DNA of 64,000 nucleotides, from NCBI GenBank assembly GCA_963931925.1, contig OZ007580.1:3734908-3798907 (forward strand). Direction: 5' to 3'. The stretch is from Onchidella celtica. Lineage: Eukaryota; Mollusca; Gastropoda; Systellommatophora; Onchidiidae. Below the pieces are notes generated by a model. The model had not been told where the DNA came from. It saw nothing but the letters and a program-made list of their open reading frames with translations, and made no database searches. Shown piece after piece: positions 20,236 to 33,059 of the stretch (position 1 is the first letter of the stretch; every line of letters begins with the position of its first letter). Made by a program: the position numbers and the translations under genes.

Positions 20236-23200
20236 ATTAATTCAGTAGATGTGCTTTAAAGAACTAGTCTTTGCAAATGGTTGCTTAAAAATCAATCACT
20301 CTCACACAAGTGAAGTAATGGCGTCTCCCATGAAATTTGTTGAAGGTCTGGCTTAACCCTCCAGAAACCAGTGCACCATTTTGTAGCACGTAACATAATT
20401 TTGTTGTTGTTGTTGCTGGATATAATTTCTAATGTATCAACATTTTCATGACTTCTTTTGATATTTTTTCATTTTATTTGTCAAATTTAATATAGATTCG
20501 CCTGCTTCATAAGTTTTGGATAAGGCTTTCTAAGTTCCTAAGTTAAGTTTGAACGATAGAAGGTTAAAAATATTAGACTGAGGTATTGCCTTGGTGAGCA
20601 GAGCGTTACCTTCAGCACTCACCAGGGAAAACTGCACAGTTTGTCCACTGGATCCACTAGCTCGTTACTTCCTGCTGGGAGTGAGGCGTCTCCATGACGA
20701 GGTCTGAACATTTCACCCTCAAAACACAGCATGAGCGGAAAGAAACTGACCGAGGGTTTGTTAGTGTTACCTTGTGGTACTTAAAAACATTGCAATGCTC
20801 AGGTAAATTATTTATCCCCTAGAGAAGTCCTCGATAATTAAGACTGTATCTAATATTCTGTTCATTGAGAAGACCAACAGTATGCACTGGTTTCAGAAAG
20901 GACATAATTTGTCCCTGCTCGCACATGTATACGTTTTTTAGACCTATAGACAATAAAAGCCAAAAAACACAGCCAAATGTTAGGCATGAAATTTGGAACA
21001 TGTTGACAATTGATATTGCAAAGGTTTTTACCCCACAGCAGAGCTTAATGACAGTTTCACTGAAATGTCCCATCATAGTATCATTTGCTGAACTTCCTTA
21101 GACCGAGAGATCATGTTCACCAACTCTATTGACTTTTAAGAACTCGGCCCCCATACGACTTTTTTGACAAAGGGCAAAGAAACAGACTCAAAATCAGATT
21201 ACAGACTAACAAATAAAACATCAGTTCCATATCCCCTGCATAAGGTTTAACGTGAAATCTGAGCCCATGCAACATTTCATTTCAAATAAATCCAACGGTT
21301 TTTGAGAATATCGATATTGATCCCGCACAATGATGATAATAATATTTCTCTCCACCAGAAGACTTCCACAGCACATTAATGATGCGTAAGACGTAATGTA
21401 TCAAAACGCTATGTGAGAGTGAGTGTCCCTCACGGGGCAGTGAATCGATTCATATAATTCTTTTCTTATCTTAAACATTTCTTCCACAGAAAGGCTAAAC
21501 GCACAGAATATTACATTCTGCTTACCAAAAGGTCCGGCGCACTGAGTCTAATATTCTGTTCACTGAGAGGGCCATCAGTATGCACTGGTTTCAAAAAGGA
21601 CATAAATGTCTCTGCTTGCACATTTATACTTTTTTTTAGAGCTATGGACAATAAAATCCACAGAGACAAACCTGCCGGGATGGAAATATCATCCTGATTG
21701 GTTTTCACAGAGCTGATCATCCTGTTTCTGTTCCGTGTGCACTTACAGCGTTTTGTCAACAACCGGCGGGTACGAATGCCAGAGTTTAGGCAAATATTCA
21801 GTCCCATAAATTGTGTTTTAGTACCGGTGATTCGCGTGCAATAATCTGTGACAGATACAAGCACTTTAGGGCAGAAATGCGCGTAAACTGGTGCAGCGCA
21901 TTCGTCTATGATCGTTTGTCTCATGCCCCGTAACTCTGCACACTAAAAGAATCATGTTAATGCCCCTGTCAACAAGTGCAGTAGTTAAGCTTCTCACATT
22001 TTGGTAATGGTGTCGGGCCCACCTACCTTGCTGTCTTTATAGTTGTAAAAACGTTATCTTTTTCTTTTCAAGAGTTTCCGTTAGCTGATGCAACTTTTCG
22101 GTTCTGTCTATCAAAAAATCAAATCTTAAACTCATTTATATCTCCTCTTTGTTCAGCTGTGGGATTTTCCTGTCTCATCATTCAAGGAAATTTTTCATCA
22201 TCTTGGATTTGCTCAACCAGAACGGATTTACTGAAAGCCAAAATCTCGTCGATTTTAGACTATTCAAAATTATTTCTATAATAGAGAAAACCGCATGCTG
22301 AAATCAGCATTTGTTTGAAATGACAACCTGCAGATTATGATCACTGGATTTTCTGACTGCCGCTGGAAGAGCGTCACTAAATCTGCGGTTCGGGTATCAA
22401 CTGAGCTATTTTTTCAGCCTAGAGTCGATCTGTAAGACTGAGACCACCTTGGTCATGCGGATCCTAAGGCAAGAGCCTTCTCCCTTCCCGTTTTCCTATG
22501 CATGCCAGAATCAGCGCGTCAATCCACAGAAGGTTTGTATAGGATTTCGGTCGAGTTGGTAGGCTTACCGAAGGGCGGATTTCTTACATCAAACCGATGG
22601 CTGTTGTAACCAACGAACCTACGTTGGAACGACTCATTTCTATGAGCAAACCTGAAGTCAAGCTTTCTGGGTTGCTGACCGGGATGCCAGAGGCTGGTGG
22701 AATCGCAGGATAAGTCACGGTCTTGCTCCAGATTTTTTTTTTCTCTGGTAAAAATTGTCCAAAAAAAAAAAGTTCTAGCCGAAGATTCACCAAATTCCAT
22801 TCAATAACATCTGCATGCAATATTGCAATCCCAAGAAATCTGTCTCCTTTTCCATTTTGCTCTCTCAAAAACATTTTCTGCCCTGCAGAGTCACAAAAAT
22901 GCCGCATCTCTTCACCTAAATGTTTCTGTGAAAAAGGGGAATAGCCGAAAAACAACACAAAACCTGAAATGACTAAATGGCAATAATTTGCAGCTATTCT
23001 GACCAGATGTATCTTTTTCCCCCTCAATCACCGAGAAAACACCTTTCGACTGAGGAAGTTACAGAGATCTTAACGTGCTTTAATTATTCTATACGGGGTT
23101 TGCACTGAGTGACCTTTTCCTCCAGCAAATATCCTCTTGTTCCGTACTCCACAGGTCTTCCCGGCAGTGCTTTACGTGGTTTGTACACCAACATAATCCC

Positions 23201-23574
23201 GTGCTGCCCCATGTTGATTTTGACAGGGGTAGGTCACCCACACTGTTCTGAGTGAGAAAGTGGGAGTTGCCTCGCTTTGCATCATCATTAATTGTACAAG
23301 TATTTCCGCATAGTTACACTTGAGAGCTATGCAAATATGGGTACAGTCAAAAACTTTAGTGTCGGATTACTACATTAGTAAATTTGAAGTGGGATTTCTT
23401 GCACCCAAAAAGATTTATGGAAGTGGTTTGTTCTGGGTTCACTGGTTATATAAGCTAATGCAAGCTACTTGCCCGAAGAGAGGGAGAGGAGGTATAATTA
23501 TGATTATGGGACGTCACAGTTAGATCTATGGGTTGAGTTGTCATTCGGTTGGTGTGGATTCGGTCTATCCATTT
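20236..23574. other. Intergenic stretch with a local duplication, no gene recognised
   Basis: No protein family is recognisable. Two segments, about 20850-20965 and 21545-21665, are diverged direct copies (shared TATGCACTGGTTTCA(A/G)AAAG and GGACATAA blocks). About 22560-22650 is the inverted counterpart of a repeat at 8835. Open frames of 60-147 codons are inconsistent between the duplicated copies, which argues against coding. Confidence 0.55.
20850..21665. repeat. Pair of direct repeats about 0.7 kb apart
   Basis: Left copy 20850-20965 and right copy 21545-21665 share TTCTGTTCA(T/C)TGAGA, a CAGTATGCACTGGTTTCA block, CTGCT(C/T)GCACAT and GACAATAAAA. Either a segmental duplication or two insertions of one dispersed repeat. 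Confidence 0.6.
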
Positions 23575-23662
23575 ATCCAGTCATCCACCCATCTACCCAT
23601 CCATCCATCCACTACCTATCTATCCACCTGTCTATCCAATCCATCCACCAATACGTCCGTCC

Positions 23663-23702
<40 letters not shown>

Positions 23703-23706
23703 GACT
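23575..23706. repeat. (CATC)n / (TGTC)n microsatellite
   Basis: Degenerate CATC/TATC repeats pass into about ten perfect TGTC units near 23660-23702. Confidence 0.9.
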
Positions 23707-24219
23707 AACTGACTGTCTACTAAACATTAAGCTATGAAATAAACACATCTTTCTTCCTCTCTCTCTCTAAACCTACAATTTGATGCAGAAATGACACTCC
23801 ATCTAACCCCCAACAACTCAAGCTCCTACATCTAAATCACGCACTTGGTTCACACATTATATATACATGTATTTGCATGCTGTCTTTGTTCAAGAGCTGG
23901 AGTGTGAAGCATTCTAAAAAAAACTATTGTGAACAAAGTCATATCTTTCCTAAAATAGAATATTATGGCCCTCGGATTTTTCTATTTGAAAGAAGAGAGG
24001 CCATGGCCATAAAATATATGAACAATTTTTGTTGGGATACGTTTTCCCATTTGTAGAGCCGAGACGAATTTCATACAAAATTCGCTATCAAATCTCGGGC
24101 ATTATGGCGCGTCTCAAGAAATGTGTACACAAATGAACTGCTTGCTGTTGTTTGCAAATTCACTGAACTGCATTGTATCAGTGTCTGGCCCAGAACAGTC
24201 ATCAGTTTGAACACACCTG

Positions 24220-24936
24220 ATAATCATTATTACAAAAGAAGTAAGGCCTCCAATAAAGGCTTTTTAACCGCTGAGCCTTATATCCTACAAAACATCATAT
24301 TACTGATAGAAAGCCGTAAAGGCCTACGTGAGCATATTCTAAAAGATCTTGAAGTTCGCTATATTTTTAATGCTTTCGTTGATTTTGAGCCACAACTGAG
24401 TTGAAGAGAAGAAAGTATTCCAATATTTTGAGGAGGCAAAAAGAAGAAAAACGGCGCATTTTCTTCGAGTAGAATTAAAAAGTATGACAGGAAATTTCGT
24501 TCTGCCCGCTCAAGTTACTCGCTGGTGATCGAAATTCAACTAGGAAGTATCTTAATTGATATTGTACTAATAAATTTCAAAGTTTATACATGTACATTTT
24601 TTGAGACACCTCGTAAATAAATCATATTATAAAGAAGGTAAGGCCTTCAATGTTATCATGAACGGCTTTTTAACCGCTCAGTCTAAAGTTCTATAAAATA
24701 TCGTATTACGCATAAAAAGACGTAAAGATGTGCGTGAGCATATTTTAAAAGGTCTTGAAGTTTGCAATATTTTTTAATACTTTCGCTGATTTTGGGCAAC
24801 AACTGAGTTGAACTAGAGAGTGTGTATTTATGAACAGAAGAAAGTGCCCCGACATTTGGAGCAGGAAAAAAAGAAAGACGCATGTTCTTCCCGAGTAGAA
24901 TTAAAAAGTATAACAGGAAATTTCGTTCCGAGCTTC
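24220..24936. repeat. Diverged direct duplication of about 300 bp
   Basis: Copy 1 (24220-24513) and copy 2 (24618-24936) share GTAAGGCC(T/C)(T/C)CAAT, GGCTTTTTAACCGCT, TGAGCATATT(C/T)TAAAAG, CAACTGAGTTGAA and AGAATTAAAAAGTAT in the same order, with scattered indels. An open frame in copy 1 is not kept in copy 2, so it is probably not coding. Confidence 0.7.
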
Positions 24937-25105
24937 AATTTAAACATGGGTGATGAAAACTGAACTTTAAAAATCAGGCCTCTGTGTTTCCCTAGTCAGA
25001 GGCAAACTAGTAATATTAAAAACCGAATTTTGTCCAAAATGAATGTGTTCACGTAACCTATCGTCAAAAATTAAGACAGTACACAGAGTTCACAATTTTT
25101 TGGTC

Positions 25106-25454
25106 TCGTAGACACCAGAGAGTATGTATGTATAGAGAGTTCACTATTGGTCGATTTGCAGTGGGAGACACGGGAGGTTCCGCGAAACCACTGTTAGCAT
25201 GGAGTGGAAAGTAGGTCGCTGCGGTAAACAAAACCGGTTTGTGCATTTCCACGGAGCATAAGAACTTACAAACGGCTCTAAATAGTTTCAGTCAGCCCAA
25301 AAATATGAACAAACCACACTAAACAGATATGCACACTGTCTTTAGTGAAGAAGGTCTCTTTCAATTCTTCAATTTCTTGTTTACCGCAGCGACCTAGTTT
25401 CGCGATTTGGCGGAAGTGAACCCTCTCTATACATCTGTACTCTCTGGTAGACAC
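25106..25454. mobile_element. Foldback element with long imperfect inverted repeats
   Basis: Left arm TCGTAGACACCAGAGAGTAT and reverse complement of the right TCGTGTCTACCAGAGAGTAC. Inner arms GAGTTCACT/AGTGAACC and GTCGCTGCGGTAAACA/TGTTTACCGCAGCGAC also pair. About 349 bp, no coding capacity. The superfamily cannot be assigned because no clear target duplication is seen. Confidence 0.65.
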
Positions 25455-26761
25455 GATATTTATTTTTAGATGCCAGCTTGTTCACCCTCTAGCTCCATGA
25501 TATTGAACAGATAAAATTATTCAAAGTGTGTACATGTATATATTTCTTGAGACACTTTGTATTGAAGAGTTCGGTGATTTACCAGTCACAGTCGATACCG
25601 CGCTGGCGTGACCACATTCCAGGTCGACATGGCTGTAACGATATTGCTTTCATACAAAGAATGATTACAAACCAAATTTGTATTCTCGTCAAGTAAAGAA
25701 TGCAGCGAGAAAAGACCTGCGGTTCGACACCCTAAACAGCCCAGGAATGTCTTTACAAAACCACCAACTGTGAAAATATCAACATAAAGAATGGAATGCT
25801 CCCCCGTTTTTCTTGTTCTTTGTCTATCTGCCTTGACTGGGAACTTTTTGTCGCAGATGGTTCGTGTGACGTAGCGCGGCGACCAAAGGTTTTTGTATAT
25901 TGGCGTATTGCTAGCATGGCATGTGGGACATTTACCGAAATAAAATACGAACTGCCCGTTAGAACCGTTTTTAGATCATGTATGTGTGGAACTAGTCGGA
26001 TTGGGAAGGTCATATTGGGTTATCTAGACACCGCTTAAAAATAGTTGAATGGTTTTAAACCCCATTTATTTAATACACATTTTGATTGTTGGTGTAATTT
26101 CTGTGCCATGTCAAGCAAAAAGGGCTGTGTGTTGTATGTGTACGTGTGTACATACAATCGTGCGCGTGTGCAGTTGTGTTTGTCTCCATGTGTGCATGTG
26201 AGAGTGGGTTATTATTTTGTTTTTCTCCTTGTAAAGCGCGTTGAGCTGTCAGGAAAAATGTGCTATAATTATATTATACAAGCCGACCCGCGCAAGATAT
26301 ATCTTGCAAATTTTCCATGTACTAAGCGCAACGGTATCTAGATCTAGGCTACATTAAAACGGCATTTGGATTCCATGCTATGACTTATAGAACTTACAGC
26401 TGTTACACCACAATTTCACACAGAATTATTTTATTTAATTACCCGTTCTACGAACGGTTTCGTTTCTTGGTGCGGAACCAAACTTCCGCGTTCAGTCGGC
26501 GCGTCAAAATGGTATCATCAGAGAGGTATCATTCTTCCGGTTCACTCAAAATGGTGAATTAAAATAGAATGACCGAAATAATCTATTTTGATAAATTCGG
26601 GGACAGGAGTTTTCGCATATTGTTTGTGACGAAAACCTGGGTATGTAGAAATTGTTGACGTCTGTAAAATTGAAGCGTGTGGGCTAAGTATTAACGGAGG
26701 AGTAGGCTAACATAGCCTCCAAAGTTCACTTTTATGATAATAGATAAATCTACTTTTTCAT

Positions 26762-26838
26762 TATTATTATTAGTAGTAGTAGTAGTTATTGTAGTGGTAG
26801 TAGTAGTAGCAATAGTAGTGGTGGCAGTAGTAGTAGTT

Positions 26839-26886
<48 letters not shown>

Positions 26887-27013
26887 ATAGTAGTAGTAAT
26901 AGTAGTAGTAGTAGTAACAGTAGTAGTAATAGTAATAGTAGTAGTAGTAATAGTAGTAGTAGTAGTAGTAATAGTAGTAGTAATAGTAGTAGTAGTAGTA
27001 ATAGTAGTAGTAA

Positions 27014-27051
<38 letters not shown>

Positions 27052-27064
27052 ATAGTAGTAGTAA

Positions 27065-27126
<62 letters not shown>

Positions 27127-27297
27127 ATAGTAGTAGTAGTAATAGTAGTAGTAGTAGTAATAGTAGTTGTAGTAGTAGTAGTAGTAGTAATACTAGTAGT
27201 AGTAGTAGTAATAGTAGTAGTAGTAGTAATAGTAGTAGTAATAGTAATAGTAGTAGTAGTAATAGTAGTAGTAGTAGTAGTAGTAGAGGTAGTAGTA
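26762..27297. repeat. (TAG)n triplet microsatellite, about 535 bp
   Basis: Almost uninterrupted TAG/GTA triplets with scattered TAA variants, kept in triplet register throughout. Because the period is three, poly-Val/Ile and poly-Thr/Ile frames stay open on both strands; these are artefacts. Confidence 0.95.
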
Positions 27298-27339
27298 GTC
27301 AATTTTGGTAATGTGTTTAAAGTATCCACACATCACTGT

Positions 27340-27825
27340 CTATCTGTGACTTTTTTCATCTAAAGACATTCTGCGATCTTGGTCTTTCAAGAGTTTCAGC
27401 TTTTCTCCTTTTATTTCTGTTACAATTGTGATGAGTTGAACTAACTCTGTAGCTGCCTTTCGCCAATATAAATCATGTTCCAATGTTTGGACAACAAAGC
27501 CAAGGAAAGCAACGATGTAGAACTGTACACTTTTGATGAGGTTACCATGTACCAGTTCTGTACAAGCGCTGAAAATCAAATGTATAAGATTACGACATAA
27601 TATAGCTTCAAAAGTAAGTCTTAATAGGGCACGGAAATTCACCGTTTTTGGCACAGAAGGGTTAACTTTCCAGTGCCCAGACGAAGAGTGACCTCTCCAA
27701 AATTCCTGGAACACAAAATTGACTTTGAAATTGTCAAATAAATACGGGAATTTAAATAACTGAAACCAAAACCAAAAATTCTCTCTTTTTGTCTGTTTCT
27801 CTCGGAAACCGGTATAAAGTGTCAA
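27340..27825 (-). CDS. Hypothetical open frame, 161 codons
   Basis: Not recognised. It is one of the longest frames here that is not low-complexity. The C-terminal half is amphipathic and charged (LEHDLYWRKAATELVQLI, EIKGEKLKLLKDQDRRMSL), and the middle is hydrophobic (FYIVAFLGFVVQ). The N-terminal part is aromatic-rich and less convincing. It ends 40 bp from the TAG array. No promoter, splice or homology support is visible, and a frame of this length may occur by chance in 64 kb. Confidence 0.2.
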   Translation of the reverse strand: MTLYTGFREKQTKRENFWFWFQLFKFPYLFDNFKVNFVFQEFWRGHSSSGHWKVNPSVPKTVNFRALLRLTFEAILCRNLIHLIFSACTELVHGNLIKSVQFYIVAFLGFVVQTLEHDLYWRKAATELVQLITIVTEIKGEKLKLLKDQDRRMSLDEKSHR

Positions 27826-30164
27826 AATAAAAGCAGGAAGGGGGGGGGTGGGGAGAGAGACTCCGGGTGCTTGGTAGTGTGCTAGAGGCTTAAGCTTTTG
27901 TTTTTAAAAATTTTCATATGAAAAGAATCCGCTTTTTCTACATTCGTTACCTAAAAGCTACATGGAAATGAAATTTGGAGGAAATGCATATTGGCGACCC
28001 AATTTGCTTTCTTGAGAGGATTTTTTTTTTTAATGAATGTACACTAGACATGTGACTTAACAACTGTCAAGTCGATCTGTCTCTAGCGAGTTCACCTAAC
28101 CATTCAGAACACGTTCAGCACACCCGTGCTGTCACTGACAGGTTGAACTCTTTGATATGCCTTCTATATCTAATTAGGGCAATCACGGTTATTTATATTT
28201 GTGAAAGGTAAAACCTCTAACTTTGACCCTGAGCGCATACTTGAAATAGTTTGTATTCCATAAAAACACAAAAACACTCAGACGTCTTTGGACAATATTG
28301 TTTGCCCCCTAATAAAGTCACTGGGTCGTGGAGCCAGAAAAAAATGCTTTTCTTCTGTTATGAAGGAATATTTCAATACAAAAACATCGCTGTTCATGTG
28401 TCTTGCCTTTGTTTTGTTTTTATTCCATTGTTCGCCCCAATAAATTAGTGAAACGTAATTACAAGCAGAATTTACGAAGCCCTGGCCAAAACTGACATCC
28501 CAAGCAGAATTGGACACTTTCATATCTCCAAATGTTGTCATTTCGGGACAACGGAGGGAGAAATGTTGTAAAACCACCGTAAAACCACATTTTCGAACCA
28601 GAAACCGTTCAGGGAGATTAATTTTAGTTACATTACTCTGAACAAACACAAACAATTTAACCTTTGGCCTCGTTTTTTTTCTTTTGGTTGACGATGTCGC
28701 CTCGCGCACGAATGCGCTTAGGAAAAAAAATTAAACTCTTCATATTTCTATTTTCATGACGCGTTGCCTCTGTCAAGGCGTCGAAGTGACAAATCTACCA
28801 TTATAATGGTAAATTGGAGGCTCTGTTCTCACCTTTTGAAGAAAAAATTCTGAACGTAGGCCTACTACTGTCGTGAAACTTTGGAAGATGGAAGTTATAG
28901 AATAAGCACTAGGCTTTTACGGAGCCGGTAAATTTATAGATAAATTGTTCTGAAAAGTAATTAAACAATAAACAAAATAGTATGAAGCTGTGAATTTCCG
29001 TCGAAACTGTTACTAAGAATTCGATTCCTCACTAAGCACACCGATCCATAAATAGCTCAGTGGCTATGATGCACGTTTGTCTGTACAGCATCATGGCTGA
29101 GCGGTAGTATGAAAGACTTAGTGCTTTCCACCAACTTCTAACTTTTGCCCCAACGCAAGAAGGACTTTTTTTTTTTTAATATTCACTAACAAATTACATT
29201 CCGAGGAACACTTGATATTAGAATTTATGTTTCACAAACTGGATGAATACCATAAATTAGTTCTGTATTTTAATCTGATACACACATAAGCGGCGTAAAG
29301 ACTTAACGTGAGTGTTGATTAGACACGGCAGAGGGAGACGTGACTGCCTCAGGCCTAGAACCCTTCAGCTTTCCTTTTTATCCGTATCCGCGTCCATCTG
29401 TCTATCTCTCCCCATTTCTCTATTTGTTAACTCTAGCTATACTTCCACTCCCACCCCACCACCCCCCGGCCCCTTCCCTCCCCCAACACTCCCCGTATCT
29501 CCATTCCCCAAATCTATTTAAACAGTTCCCGGAATTCTCTTTCCCTATCTACTGTCTCTCTTTCGACCCCCCACCTCCACCCGGTCCTCCCCCACCCCCT
29601 TCCCAAATTCCACCTTTCTCTATCCTAAGATAAACTGCAAATGTAGCATACACAGAGACAGCAAAACCAAACAAAATGTTTGTTTCATTCAGAAATTAAT
29701 TTAAAGAAAATGTACTCACAGACATTAATTAAAACGTAAACCTACACTAATTAGTCTGATTAGGAGCAAAGAATTTTTTAATAATTTAAATTTCCTTCCA
29801 ATCCAACAAACTCCTGGCTATCTGTACCCAGAGGCATTAAAAATAATTGGCCCGGTGTTACGAAAGCCAATTCAGGATGTAAAACTGAGAGATGAATTAA
29901 CCAACCCAAAACTTTACCTCCCCCGGTACAGAAAACGAGTTCTCATGCCTATAGCAACATTCAGAAATACGATTTAATTACTTGACTATCATTATGTTGC
30001 ACATTTACTTTACCATCCCCATCTACAGACCCCTGCGTCCAGTGGCGGATCGACTGTGAAACTAATGGAGCTTAATCCTCAGGACCCCTGAGCCCGGAGA
30101 GGCTCCGAAGAAACTTTTTTTAATAAGTGAATTTCGGATGTTGCCCTACTGCTCCTGATTGCGA
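27826..30164. other. Intergenic stretch, no gene recognised
   Basis: It contains a G tract at 27841-27851, AT-rich unique sequence and a C-rich segment (about 29440-29610) that gives proline-rich chance frames. A 143-codon minus frame at 28278-28709 has no recognisable motif. Confidence 0.55.
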
Positions 30165-31112
30165 AGGATTCCTATAACAGTTCAGGCTTCAGGGTTCCCA
30201 TAACAGTTCAGGCTTCAGGATTCCTATAACAGTTCAGGCTTCAGGATTCCTGTAACAGTTCAGGCTTCAGGGTTCCTATAACAGTTCAGGCTTCAGGGTT
30301 CCCATAACAGTTCAGGCTTCAGGGTTCCTATAACAGTTAAGGCTTCAGGGTCCCTATAACAGTTAAGGCTTCAAGGTTCCCATAACAGTTAAGGCTTTAG
30401 TGTCCTTATAACAGTTAAGGCTTCAGGGTCCCTATAACAGTTAAGGCTTTAGTGTCCCTATAACAGTTAAGGCTTTAGTGTCTCTATAACAGTTAAGGCT
30501 TTAGTGTCCCTAAAGCAGTTAAGGCTTTAGTGTCCCTATAACAGTTAAGGCTTCAGGGTCCCTATAACAGTTAAGGCTTCAGGGTCCCTATAACAGTTAA
30601 GGCTTCAGGGTCAATATAACAGTTAAGGCTTCAGGGTCCCTATAACAGTTAAGGCTTCAGGGTCCCTATAACAGTTAAGGCTTCAGGGTCCCTATAACAG
30701 TTAAGGCTTTAGTGTCCCTATAACAGTTGAGGCTTCAGGGTCCCTATAACAGTTAAGGCTTTAGTGTCCCTATAACAGTTAAGGCTTTAGTGTCCCTATA
30801 ACAGTTAAGGCTTTAGTGTCCCTATAACAGTTAAGGCTTTAGTGTCCCTATAACAGTTACGGCTTTAGTGTCCCTATAACAGTTAAGGCTTTAGTGTCCC
30901 TATAACAGTTAAGGCTTCAGGGTCCCTATAACAGTTAAGGCTTCAAGGTCCCTATAACAGTTAAGGCTTTAGTGTCCCTATAACAGTCAAGGCTTTAGTG
31001 TCCCTATAACAGTTAAGGCTTCAGGGTCCCTATAACAGTTAAGGCTTCAGGGTCCCTATAACAGTTAAGGCTTTAGTGTCCCTATAACAGTTCAAGCTGC
31101 AGGGTCCCCATA
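30165..31112. repeat. 26-bp-period minisatellite, about 36 units
   Basis: Units of CCTATAACAGTTAAGGCTTC plus six bases. Two main variants are interspersed, ending CTTCAGGGTC or CTTTAGTGTC, and the leftmost units have CAGTTCAGGCTTC instead of CAGTTAAGGC. The outermost units are the most diverged, as expected if the array grew from its centre. Confidence 0.95.
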
Positions 31113-31835
31113 CCACTGCCAGGGACTCTTTCTGTTTGCTTCTCGTCCATCCGCACTTTATTTTTACTTTACGGCATGGAATTTTTCGTTCAAAAACCGA
31201 ATTTTCTGTTTGTTTTGCATCACTTAATACCTGTCGCCCCCCCCCCCCCGCATCCCTCTCCTTCCTGTCGAACTTAATAGCCATTGATGCGTCTGTCAGC
31301 CAGGTTGCTCGGCAATTTCAACGCATGTACCTGGTAAGCCGATACTGTGGAGAAAATGGCAAAGCATACCACTCCGATGGGAGAGAAAGAGAAGAAAGAG
31401 GAAAGAGAAGAGAAAACTCTGCTGCGAAAACGCACGCACCTGTTTGATCAAATAAATACATTATTTCAGGTGGGCCTACACGAAGGGGAGGTTATGACGG
31501 GAAATAAGGAAAACAGACTTGATCTATCTCCCTTAAGCCCAGGAAATGTATGAATAACTGAACTGCGAGGCTTTCGCCAACCCCCCAAATTGAACTTGTT
31601 TGTCTTTTTCCGTAAAGTAAAACACCCCAAAATATACTCTACTAGGGGTGCCGCCCATTTACATTTTACCGATGTATAGGAAACACAAATATTTTGCACT
31701 TTATGTATACAAAGTCCCGGGGTTTTCCCCGGTTAAGATATACATAAAAAATAATATTTCATTCCTGCTTGCATTTCACCACGGAAGGAGAAAAAACTGA
31801 CACATGCCTGCTTGCACTATCAACATTAACGCTAA

Positions 31836-32011
31836 AGCTGGGTTTTCATGTGTAAGGAAACGGAAACGGCAAAAATCCATCAGGGAGTAAAAAGAAAGAG
31901 TGTTTCCACGTGTGCGGAAACGGCCTTTCCTTACACATGAAAACATTCTTTCTATTTCACTACTTGAAGGATTTTCGCGGTTTCCGTTGCTGCACACGTA
32001 AAAACCCAGCT
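31836..32011. mobile_element. Palindromic MITE, AGCTGGG-end family (176 bp)
   Basis: Perfect 11-bp ends AGCTGGGTTTT and AAAACCCAGCT, flanked by TAA on both sides (31833-31835, 32012-32014). The interior is palindromic, with TGTAAGGAAACGGAAACGG against repeated TTTCC..ACAC arms. The best preserved copy of the family in the window. Confidence 0.75.
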
Positions 32012-32014
32012 TAA

Positions 32015-33059
32015 GGCATTACTACAACTGGGGCCAGAAGTTTGAAGCAAGATTTAAGTTCTCTTAATTGCAACGCTGCCATAACTATGTCGGCCCGAAC
32101 AGTCGACGCAGATAAGCTACGAGACACACAATCTGTCATGATAAATTCCGGATCAAAGTTACAGTTTGGACAGCTTGTTTCAAAAACTGGCTATTCATTA
32201 ACAATGACTGACAGCACAAAATTTAAATTTCCTGAATTTTTTTATTTAAAATTTTTGTGTTTACGGCCAACCAGTCGTGACAAATATTCACGATGTCTCC
32301 AAAATTGACATATTATACGTTTTTGTTTTTTTTTTCTTCCTGCACTGGACTGCGATAAAGAGCTATTCAATTGCCAAACAGGAAGTAAATTCGGGTCCGG
32401 GGATATTCTGACCGTATGAAAAGCGCACACAAGGCAAAGGGGAAGTGGGGAGAGAGAGAGAGAGAGATCCTGGTTATGGTAAAGAATTAAATAGTTTGTT
32501 TGTTTAACCTTTTGTAAACACATTAAGTTGTAGGATTGTATTATAAAGTTGTGTTTCTAATGAAACAATCAAATGGTCCATGCAAAAATACCACTTAAAG
32601 TCTTAGAACATCAAGACCATATACCACCGACATTCACAATACCAAATTATTGGCAAAATCGAGAGTGGCTATTTCTTGAGTGGTCTCTACGGCCCGATTT
32701 ACCAGTGTTGCTCTATATGCGGCCGTGTTGCTGAGAGAGATCGTATACCCCAAATCGTTTTATAGAATGAAACGTACACTGTCTTTCTATCTGAGCCATA
32801 ATTTTATACAATACAAATCTTATGATCAAAAAACAGTAGTGGCGGGAGTAATACATTGTTGTGCAATTTCGGCCCTTTTTTTGCTCGACGTTATAGCCTA
32901 TAATATGACAGTTTCAAAAATTACAAAATTAATTTTCCAAAGTGTCAACTAATCTAACCCAATCGCTTTAGTATCGTCCGATTGTGTTGATCCAAGTTTC
33001 AGGTATTTTTATAGAAAAGTTGTAAAAGATGTAAAACACAACGATCTTTGTTTTGGCGC
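32015..33059. other. Intergenic stretch, no gene recognised
   Basis: AT-rich sequence with a short GA tract (32452-32467). No recognisable coding or RNA gene. Confidence 0.5.

Noticed and set aside
22519-23027. Two overlapping minus-strand frames with protein-like ends
   Set aside because: Part of the sequence (22560-22650) recurs inverted at 8835 with the frames broken, so it is a dispersed repeat.
24123-24404. 93-codon frame as a small gene
   Set aside because: The duplicate at 24618-24936 does not keep the frame.
26691-27363. Poly-Val/Ile and poly-Thr/Ile proteins of more than 200 codons
   Set aside because: Translation of a TAG triplet microsatellite.
30165-31112. CRISPR-like array
   Set aside because: Repeats are contiguous 26-bp units without unique spacers, and the context is eukaryotic. 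It is a minisatellite.
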